A DNA stretch of 5,513 nt, taken from assembly GCA_947374105.1 (NCBI GenBank), contig CANCAO010000136.1, positions 1 to 5,513 of the forward strand, read 5' to 3'. Numbering within the stretch: position 1 is the first letter of the stretch; every line of letters starts with the position of its first letter. The notes below the pieces were generated by a model. That model had not been told where the DNA came from. It was given only the letters and a program-made list of their open reading frames with translations, and searched no databases. Made by a program: the position numbers and the translations under genes. This DNA is from Comamonadaceae bacterium. GTDB taxonomy: Bacteria; Pseudomonadota; Gammaproteobacteria; Burkholderiales; Burkholderiaceae_C. Below, in pieces: positions 1 through 4,082 of the stretch.

Positions 1-65
1 CGCAGCCCGACCCCACGCATTGACCTGCCTTGGCCGAGGTGTGGACGTTCGGAGGATGGGAAGTC

Positions 66-127
66 AAAACAGCCGAACTGCAAACCGCCAACAGCAGGCT
101 ACACGCCACTGAGCGAAAGGCTGTTTT
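66..127. repeat. 9-bp perfect inverted repeat, AAAACAGCC / GGCTGTTTT
   Basis: AAAACAGCC at 66-74 is the exact reverse complement of GGCTGTTTT at 119-127, with 44 nt between them. The arms end in an A-run and a T-run, so either strand would give a GC-containing stem followed by U residues, loosely like a bidirectional terminator. The loop is much longer than in a normal intrinsic terminator and the U-run is only four bases, so terminator function is doubtful. The right arm could instead pair with AACAGCC at 175-181. Confidence 0.45.
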
Positions 128-147
128 CAAACCAAGCTCGCAGACGT

Positions 148-218
148 ACCGAGTGGCTGGAGCGTGCCGCGAAGAACAGCCACGGACACTCGGTGCGTTC
201 GCCCACCAAGCCCGAGTG
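148..218. repeat. Inverted repeat with two alternative partners (CACTCGGT)
   Basis: CACTCGGT at 187-194 is the exact reverse complement of ACCGAGTG at 148-155 (8 bp). Seven of its bases (187-193) also pair with CCGAGTG at 212-218. The two stems exclude each other. The second has an 18-nt loop. The outer arms belong to a larger direct repeat, CCGAGTGGC, at 149-157 and 212-220, each preceded by ACCAAGC (131-137 and 205-211). Confidence 0.45.
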
Positions 219-219
219 G

Positions 220-250
220 CGAAGCTACAAAACCAACGACGAAGCTACAA
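220..250. repeat. Direct repeat CGAAGCTACAA, 20-bp period
   Basis: CGAAGCTACAA occurs at 220-230 and again at 240-250, separated by 9 bp, so the period is 20 bp. The second copy ends 10 bp before the pdxH stop codon. On the minus strand it is in the first transcribed bases after the gene. Confidence 0.6.
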
Positions 251-259
251 GACAAAAAT

Positions 260-898
260 CTATGGAGCCAACCGCTCCCGCACCCACCCTAGCGCCCCAT
301 CCGGCGAGTAGCGCAGTCGGTCATGCAAACGGCTCTTGCGCCCCTGCCAAAATTCCCAACCATCAGGCTTGAGGCGGTAGCCACCCCAGTGCGGTGGACG
401 AGGCGGTTGCAGTAGAAATTGCACGGCATAGCGGGCGGCGTTAGTCACCAGAACGCCCCGATTCGCGATCACCTGGCTTTGCGGGCTGGCCCAGGCACCG
501 ATGCGTGAATCGAGCGGACGGCTGTTGAAGTAGGCATCGCTCTCGGTGTCGCTGATCTTTTCGACCTGACCTTCAATGCGCACCACCCGCTCCAGCTCCA
601 CCCAGTGAAACTGCAGCGCGGCAAACGGGTTGCCTGCCAGTTGCTGGCCTTTGCGGCTCTCGTAGTTGGTGAACCAGACGATGCCACGCTCGTCATAGCC
701 TTTGATCAGCACCACGCGGGTGGAGGGGCGCAGATTGCTGCCCACCGTGGCCAGCGTCATGGCATTGGGCTCAGGCAGATCGGCGGTGATAGCTTCGTTG
801 AGCCACTGGTCGAACTGTTGCAGTGGGTCGGCGTGCGAGGCGGCTTCGTTGAGTTCAGCACGTTCGTAGCTTTTGCGCAGGTCAGAAATTTTCGTCAT
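260..898 (-). CDS. pdxH: Pyridoxamine 5'-phosphate oxidase
   Basis: This FMN-dependent cytoplasmic enzyme oxidises pyridoxamine or pyridoxine 5'-phosphate to pyridoxal 5'-phosphate with oxygen, the last step of vitamin B6 synthesis and its salvage. The 212-residue protein is close to the family length (E. coli 218). The split-barrel FMN domain spans about residues 40-165, with [14 protein letters not shown] at 57-70 and TNYESRKG at 77-84, which line the FMN phosphate site in the family. [14 protein letters not shown] is at 123-136. The C-terminal signature runs from WGGY (171-174) through EFWQGR (182-187) and RLHDR (190-194), the substrate phosphate-binding Arg/His pair, to the typical RLAP end. 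I chose the ATG at 898 because family members begin near SDLRKSYE. An in-frame TTG at 919 would only add seven residues across a -10-like box. No strong Shine-Dalgarno precedes the ATG. xdhC diverges after 42 bp. Family identity is very secure. Confidence 0.97.
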   Translation of the reverse strand: MTKISDLRKSYERAELNEAASHADPLQQFDQWLNEAITADLPEPNAMTLATVGSNLRPSTRVVLIKGYDERGIVWFTNYESRKGQQLAGNPFAALQFHWVELERVVRIEGQVEKISDTESDAYFNSRPLDSRIGAWASPQSQVIANRGVLVTNAARYAVQFLLQPPRPPHWGGYRLKPDGWEFWQGRKSRLHDRLRYSPDGALGWVRERLAP

Positions 899-901
899 AC
901 T
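873..901 (+). promoter_or_regulatory. Candidate promoter for xdhC and the nucleotidyltransferase gene
   Basis: TTGCGC (873-878) and CATACT (896-901) are separated by exactly 17 bp and match the -35 and -10 consensus at three and four bases. Transcription would start near 908, leaving a leader of about 33 nt that contains GGAAAC (931-936) as a modest ribosome-binding site. The element lies inside the start of pdxH, so the two promoters would overlap. The matches are weak. Confidence 0.25.
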
Positions 902-909
902 CGCAGTAT
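897..909. promoter_or_regulatory. Palindrome ATACT-CGC-AGTAT at the pdxH start
   Basis: Two perfect 5-bp arms around CGC. The palindrome overlaps the pdxH start codon (896-898) and contains the core of a -10-like hexamer on each strand: CATACT on plus (896-901) and TATACT on minus (910-905). It may simply be two back-to-back -10 elements, or a small operator. Seen directly; its role is inferred. Confidence 0.35.
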
Positions 910-910
910 A
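905..910 (-). promoter_or_regulatory. Candidate -10 box of pdxH, implying a leaderless mRNA
   Basis: On the minus strand TATACT (positions 910 to 905) matches the sigma-70 -10 consensus at five of six bases. Six bases separate it from the A of the pdxH ATG at 898, which is where transcription would be expected to start. The -35 region is weak: TTCCAA with an 18-bp spacer is the best candidate. The lack of a clear Shine-Dalgarno before the ATG fits a leaderless transcript. Confidence 0.35.
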
Positions 911-940
911 GAAAATCAATCACCGAGATTGGAAACAAAC

Positions 941-1942
941 ATGGAAAGTTTAGACCTTCGGGTATTGGGCGAGGCACTCGCGTGGAGAGAAGCGGGCCAC
1001 AAAGTCACGCTGGTGACGGTGGTGCAAACCTGGGGCAGCGCGCCGCGCCCACCGGGTGCCATGCTGGCCGTGCGTGACGATGGCTTGGTGAGCGGCTCGG
1101 TCTCCGGTGGCTGTGTAGAGGATGATTTGATTGCCCGCACCAAGGCGGCTTTCAAGATGGCTTCAGACGATGTGAGTGAACGCCTACCGTCGATGATTGC
1201 CTACGGTGTTAGCCAGGAAGAAGCAGCCCGCTTTGGCCTGCCCTGCGGTGGTTCCTTGCGTCTGGTGCAAGAGCCTTTGCTGGACATCGCTTGGGTGACG
1301 GAGTTGCTCGCTCGCACAACGGCTCATGGCTTGGTACGCCGCACTTTGCATCTGAGCACAGGCCAAGTTGAGCTGGCTGAGGCCGAGCGTGGCGAACAAA
1401 TGCAATTTGACGGCACAACCCTGTCCAGCGTGTTCGGCCCGAAGTGGCGTTTGCTGTTGATTGGGGCGGGCCAGCTCTCGCAAGCCGTGGCGCACATGGC
1501 ATCTTTGCTCGACTTTGAGGTGCTGGTGTGTGACCCGCGTGAGGAGTACGCGCATAGCCTGGGCTTGTTGGGCGTGCAGCGCGTGTTGGGCATGCCCGAC
1601 GACGTGGTACGCGAGCTGGTGCCTGATGCTCACACCGCCATCGTGGCCCTCACGCACGATCCCAAGCTCGACGACATGGCCTTGATGGAGGCGCTCAAGT
1701 CCTCCGCCTTTTACGTCGGTGCCTTGGGCTCGCAACGCAACCAGGGCGTGCGCAAGCAGCGTCTGGCCGAACACTTTGACCTGACTCCGGATGAACTCGC
1801 GCGCCTGCACGGGCCAGTGGGCTTGGCGTTGGGAGCCAAGACGCCGGCTGAAATCGCCGTGTCCATCGTGGCAGAGATCGTGCAGGTCAAAAATGCGGTG
1901 AACCCCTCCGTCAAATCAACGCCGGGTTGTGTCGTCGCGTGA
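941..1942 (+). CDS. xdhC: XdhC/CoxI-family molybdenum-enzyme maturation factor
   Basis: XdhC proteins bind the molybdenum cofactor, help it acquire its sulfido ligand, and deliver it to xanthine-dehydrogenase-type hydroxylases in the cytoplasm. The 333-residue protein has both expected parts. The N-terminal XdhC/CoxI domain carries TWGSAPRPPGA (30-40), SGSVSGGCVE (51-60) and GLPCGGS (99-105, with Cys102). The C-terminal Rossmann domain carries GAGQLSQAVA (175-184), DPR (198-200), LTHDPKLDD (237-245), YVGALGSQRN (258-267) and GPVGLALGAKTPAEIA (291-306). The frame is open upstream to 605, but that part is antisense to pdxH. The ATG at 941 follows GGAAAC and starts at the family's usual N-terminus. 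The next gene overlaps its last 14 bp, so the two are one operon. No molybdenum hydroxylase structural gene is visible, so the client enzyme is unknown; a CoxI-like role for another hydroxylase is equally possible. Confidence 0.93.
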   Translation: MESLDLRVLGEALAWREAGHKVTLVTVVQTWGSAPRPPGAMLAVRDDGLVSGSVSGGCVEDDLIARTKAAFKMASDDVSERLPSMIAYGVSQEEAARFGLPCGGSLRLVQEPLLDIAWVTELLARTTAHGLVRRTLHLSTGQVELAEAERGEQMQFDGTTLSSVFGPKWRLLLIGAGQLSQAVAHMASLLDFEVLVCDPREEYAHSLGLLGVQRVLGMPDDVVRELVPDAHTAIVALTHDPKLDDMALMEALKSSAFYVGALGSQRNQGVRKQRLAEHFDLTPDELARLHGPVGLALGAKTPAEIAVSIVAEIVQVKNAVNPSVKSTPGCVVA

Positions 1943-2498
1943 GGTGACGGCGGGCGCGCTTGAAGGCGCGTTGCCGGTGGTCATCGTGCTGGCATCGGGG
2001 CGCGGTGAGCGCTTTCTTGCCTCAGGCGGTAGCACGCACAAACTTCATACCCTGCTCGGTGAAAAAACCGTGTTGCAACACACGCTAGACGCGGTGCGTG
2101 ACAGCGGCTTGCCTTGGCATCTGGAAGACGCAGGCCACTCCGGCATGGGCGATTCCATCGCCGCTGCGGTGAGGGCTACCGCCACCGCCCCCGGTTGGCT
2201 GATTCTCCCCGCCGACCTGCCCTTGATTCGCCCCGACACCTTGCGTCAAGTGGCGCTGGCTGATCCGACGCAGACTGTTGTGGTGCCCGTGTATGAAGGG
2301 CAACGCGGCCACCCGGTTCGGTTCATGAAAGCCTGTGGCCCACAGCTCATGTGTTTAGAAGGAAATCGGGGTGCAGCCCAGGTAGTACGTGCACAAGCAG
2401 CTATTGAAATAATAGTGAGTGACATCGGTTGCGTGACCGACATCGACACTGTGGCTGATTTGCAGCGGGCGCAGCGCCTGCTCAATCACACTCAATAG
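1929..2498 (+). CDS. MobA/MocA-like molybdenum cofactor nucleotidyltransferase
   Basis: This looks like the NTP transferase that typically accompanies xdhC. In E. coli, MocA adds CMP to molybdopterin-molybdenum for xanthine-dehydrogenase-type enzymes. The 189-residue protein shows the nucleotide-binding loop LASGRGERF (21-29) with Lys39, GMGDSIAAAVRA (72-83), the metal-binding LPADLPLI (93-100, Asp96), RGHPVRF (126-132) and the family's end pattern TDIDTVADL (170-178). The GTG at 1929 overlaps xdhC by 14 bp. Another GTG at 1944, one base after the xdhC stop, would also keep the whole domain, and neither has a clear Shine-Dalgarno. The stretch between Lys39 and GMGDS seems about 20 residues shorter than I recall for E. 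coli MocA, possibly a subfamily trait. A repeat-like hairpin (2394-2415) lies inside codons 156-163. The stop codon falls inside sodC. Family is well supported; CTP versus GTP preference is not readable. Confidence 0.85.
   Translation: MSSREVTAGALEGALPVVIVLASGRGERFLASGGSTHKLHTLLGEKTVLQHTLDAVRDSGLPWHLEDAGHSGMGDSIAAAVRATATAPGWLILPADLPLIRPDTLRQVALADPTQTVVVPVYEGQRGHPVRFMKACGPQLMCLEGNRGAAQVVRAQAAIEIIVSDIGCVTDIDTVADLQRAQRLLNHTQ
2394..2415. repeat. AT-rich hairpin repeat inside the nucleotidyltransferase gene
   Basis: The segment reads CAAGCAG followed by CTATT-GAAAT-AATAG (2401-2415), a 5-bp stem that a G-T pair can extend to 6. It is markedly more AT-rich than the surrounding GC-rich codons. From memory, short elements with the core GCAGCTATT...AATAG are scattered through Comamonadaceae genomes. 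If this is a copy, it sits in frame and encodes part of QAAIEIIV near the C-terminus without breaking the gene. Confidence 0.4.
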
Positions 2499-3040
2499 CC
2501 GCTGTTACTTGCTGGTGGTGGTTGTTGCGGCAGGCTAATCACGGCGCAAGCCAGACGTGGCCCGGCGTTTCCGGTGGGTTGGGTGGTGAAGTCGTCCGGG
2601 TCCCGGTGCACGATCAGGCCATGCCCAACAATGTTGCCCGCACCCGTGCCTACCGTAATGCTGCTGGATTCAAAGTTGAAGCGTGCAGTGCCGTTGGCAT
2701 CGGCCTTCAGGCTGGGCAGATCGCCCACATGGTGCGTGGCCTGATTATGGGAACCATGCGCTGCGCCCATGGGGTTGAAGTGGCCACCGGTACTCATACC
2801 ATCGCCACTGGAGCAGTCACCTTTGTCATGAATGTGAAAGCCATGTTCGGCATTCGGCTTGAGCCCACGGATTTCGCCAGAGACCATAACCTTGTCACTT
2901 TGCTGGGTGAATGTGACGTTGCCACTGGTTGTGTTGCCGCGCGTTGGCTGGAGTTGGGCTGATGCCGTGGGGCCGCTTGGGGTGTAGGCGCAGGCCGTCA
3001 GCACAAGGGCCGTGGCTAGGGGGACAAGGATTTGACGCAT
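2492..3040 (-). CDS. sodC: Cu,Zn superoxide dismutase, lipoprotein
   Basis: Converts superoxide to oxygen and peroxide outside the cytoplasm. The 182-residue precursor begins with a lipoprotein signal peptide ending in the lipobox LTAC, so Cys17 would be lipidated; Ala18 after it favours the outer membrane. Ligands can be placed by spacing against the family: copper His69, His71 and His145 (HIH at 69-71; IVHRDPDD at 143-150), bridging His87 (GGHFNP, 85-90), zinc His95, His104 and Asp107. Cys76 and Cys165 form the conserved disulfide, and Arg162 matches the active-site arginine. The loop between Cys76 and His87 is longer than in eukaryotic SOD1, as in bacterial forms. The protein ends in a Pro-rich tail. 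I chose the ATG at 3040 because GGAG lies six bases upstream and the signal peptide starts there, although the frame stays open to 3118. Its end overlaps the convergent gene by 7 bp. Confidence 0.96.
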   Translation of the reverse strand: MRQILVPLATALVLTACAYTPSGPTASAQLQPTRGNTTSGNVTFTQQSDKVMVSGEIRGLKPNAEHGFHIHDKGDCSSGDGMSTGGHFNPMGAAHGSHNQATHHVGDLPSLKADANGTARFNFESSSITVGTGAGNIVGHGLIVHRDPDDFTTQPTGNAGPRLACAVISLPQQPPPASNSGY

Positions 3041-3046
3041 GAAGTG

Positions 3047-3050
3047 CTCC
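3047..3050 (-). promoter_or_regulatory. Shine-Dalgarno of sodC
   Basis: On the minus strand GGAG lies six bases (CACTTC) before the ATG at 3040. It decides the start over the ATG at 3118, which would put 26 hydrophilic residues before the signal peptide. It is one of the clearest ribosome-binding sites in the window. Confidence 0.7.
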
Positions 3051-3065
3051 GGAATAGAAGCTTGG

Positions 3066-3094
3066 AATGTAATCTGCCCATCTGGTCTATGCAA
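3066..3094 (-). promoter_or_regulatory. Candidate sodC promoter in the gloA-sodC gap
   Basis: On the minus strand TTGCAT (3094-3089) and TACATT (3071-3066) are separated by exactly 17 bp and match the -35 and -10 consensus at three and four bases. Transcription would start near 3059, giving a leader of about 19 nt that carries the Shine-Dalgarno. I see no good terminator in the 83-bp gap, so read-through from gloA is also possible. Confidence 0.3.
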
Positions 3095-3123
3095 GGGGCA
3101 TGGCATCCGTGATGACATGGAGC

Positions 3124-3510
3124 TCAGATCGCTCGCTGAATCAACTCGATCTTGTAGCCATCCGGGTCGGTGACGAAGGCGATGAGGGTGTCGCCGCCCT
3201 TGACCGGGCCGGGCTCGCGGGTAATGTTGCCACCACCGGCCCGGATTTTTTCGCAGGTCGCGACGATGTCAGGTACTCCTAGCGCAATGTGGCCGTAGGC
3301 CGTGCCGAGTTCGTAGTGATCCACGCCGTAGTTGTAGGTCAGCTCAATCTCGGCTTGATCTGGGTTGCTGCCGTAGCCGACGAATGCGAGTGAGTACTTC
3401 TGATCGGGTCGGTCGGTGGTGCGCAGCAAGCGCATGCCCATGACCTGGGTGTAGAAGTCGATGGCGCGTTGTAAGTTGCCGACGCGCAGCATGGTGTGTA
3501 GAAAAATCAT
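3124..3510 (-). CDS. gloA: Lactoylglutathione lyase (glyoxalase I)
   Basis: Isomerises the hemithioacetal of methylglyoxal and glutathione to S-lactoylglutathione, the first step of methylglyoxal detoxification in the cytoplasm. The 128-residue protein resembles the short, nickel-type bacterial enzyme (E. coli 135 residues) along its length. The four metal ligands fall at the same numbers as in E. coli: His5 (LHTMLRV), Glu56 (EIELTYN), His74 (YGHIALGV) and Glu122 (YKIELI). Other landmarks are [10 protein letters not shown] (38-47), [11 protein letters not shown] (66-76), GPVKGG (101-106) and DPDGYKIEL (115-123). It lacks the short C-terminal tail of the E. coli protein. Its ATG overlaps the TGA of the thioesterase gene in the sequence ATGA and has no strong Shine-Dalgarno of its own, so it is probably translated by coupling. 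Confidence 0.97.
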   Translation of the reverse strand: MIFLHTMLRVGNLQRAIDFYTQVMGMRLLRTTDRPDQKYSLAFVGYGSNPDQAEIELTYNYGVDHYELGTAYGHIALGVPDIVATCEKIRAGGGNITREPGPVKGGDTLIAFVTDPDGYKIELIQRAI

Positions 3511-4073
3511 GATTGTGCTTGGGTGGCGTTGGGAAAATCAAAAATAAGACAAGTGGTTGTGGCGTGAGCGTACAGCGTGCCGTCTGGCCCCACCAGCCGT
3601 GCCTCGGCGGTGGCGAGTTGGCGACCGCAGTGGACGACCTTGCCTTCGGCCCGCACGCGCGTGACCTTTGGGGTGAGGGCCTTGACCAGGTTCACGTTCA
3701 ATTGCGTGGTGGTGTAGCCGCGCCCTGAGGGTATGAGGGTGTGCACGGCACAGCCCAGGGCCGAGTCCAACAGGGTGGCAAACCAGCCGCCGTGCACCGT
3801 GCCCAAGGGATTGCCATGTTGCAGGCCGGGTGTGCCCTGAAACACGGCTTCGCCTGCGGCCACATGGATCAGCAGAAAATCAAGCGTGTCGAAAATGGGG
3901 GCATAGGGCAGTTCGCCCTGTAGCATGGCTTGCAGGGTTTGCAAGCCATTTTTGCTGCCGATTTGAGCCAACGTAGAAACGCCAGCGCCCGGACCTGCAT
4001 CCTGACGCTGGCGCACCAAAGTTTCTTCGGCCAGCCACTGGTCCAGGGTTATGGAGGGTGTGGCGGGTGACAT
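3507..4073 (-). CDS. PaaI-family hotdog thioesterase
   Basis: Hotdog-fold proteins of this family hydrolyse acyl-CoA thioesters, often aryl-CoA or medium-chain esters; the substrate here cannot be read from sequence. Of 188 residues, about 55-180 form the hotdog domain. The family signature is clear: [20 protein letters not shown] (86-105), with His94-Gly95-Gly96 and the acidic Asp103 on the long helix, then [13 protein letters not shown] (121-133). Residues 42-60 ([19 protein letters not shown]) resemble the N-terminal helix common in related bacterial proteins. The first 40 residues are polar, without a signal peptide, and make it longer than the roughly 140-residue PaaI of E. coli. The ATG at 4073 is 9 bp after the rhlE stop; a weak Shine-Dalgarno leaves a later start possible. 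It overlaps gloA by 4 bp, so it is the middle gene of a tight unit. Confidence 0.88.
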   Translation of the reverse strand: MSPATPSITLDQWLAEETLVRQRQDAGPGAGVSTLAQIGSKNGLQTLQAMLQGELPYAPIFDTLDFLLIHVAAGEAVFQGTPGLQHGNPLGTVHGGWFATLLDSALGCAVHTLIPSGRGYTTTQLNVNLVKALTPKVTRVRAEGKVVHCGRQLATAEARLVGPDGTLYAHATTTCLIFDFPNATQAQS

Positions 4074-4082
4074 GGCGTGATC

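Larger units (their letters stand above)
1..259. other. Non-coding, repeat-rich stretch downstream of pdxH
   Basis: I see no convincing gene here. One open frame runs through it on the plus strand, from a TTG at 30 to a stop at 311. It uses rare codons (cga, agg, cta, gga), shows no recognisable motif, and runs 50 bp into the 3' end of pdxH, so I do not call it. The stretch instead carries several short repeats: AACAGCC at 68-74 and 175-181, CCGAGTGGC at 149-157 and 212-220, ACCAAGC at 131-137 and 205-211, and CGAAGCTACAA at 220-230 and 240-250. Inverted partners of some of these lie between the copies. It could be a structured RNA, the transcribed 3' region of pdxH, or a decayed mobile or cassette sequence. 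The sequence alone does not decide. Confidence 0.5.

Noticed and set aside
30..311. 93-codon open frame on the plus strand, TTG start
   Set aside because: No recognisable domain, rare codons, no ribosome-binding site, runs antisense into the conserved end of pdxH, and coincides with the repeat mosaic.
605..940. Upstream extension of the xdhC frame
   Set aside because: It is antisense to pdxH, and XdhC homology begins at the ATG at 941.
1184..1810. 208-codon open frame opposite xdhC
   Set aside because: Shadow of GC-rich coding sequence; His/Gln-rich translation without motifs, entirely inside a gene with strong family signatures.
2522..2962. 146-codon plus-strand frame opposite sodC
   Set aside because: Fully antisense to a SodC with all metal ligands; no motif of its own.
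3041..3123. Terminator between gloA and sodC
   Set aside because: Only 4-bp stems such as CATC/GATG are present, without a following U-run on the minus strand.
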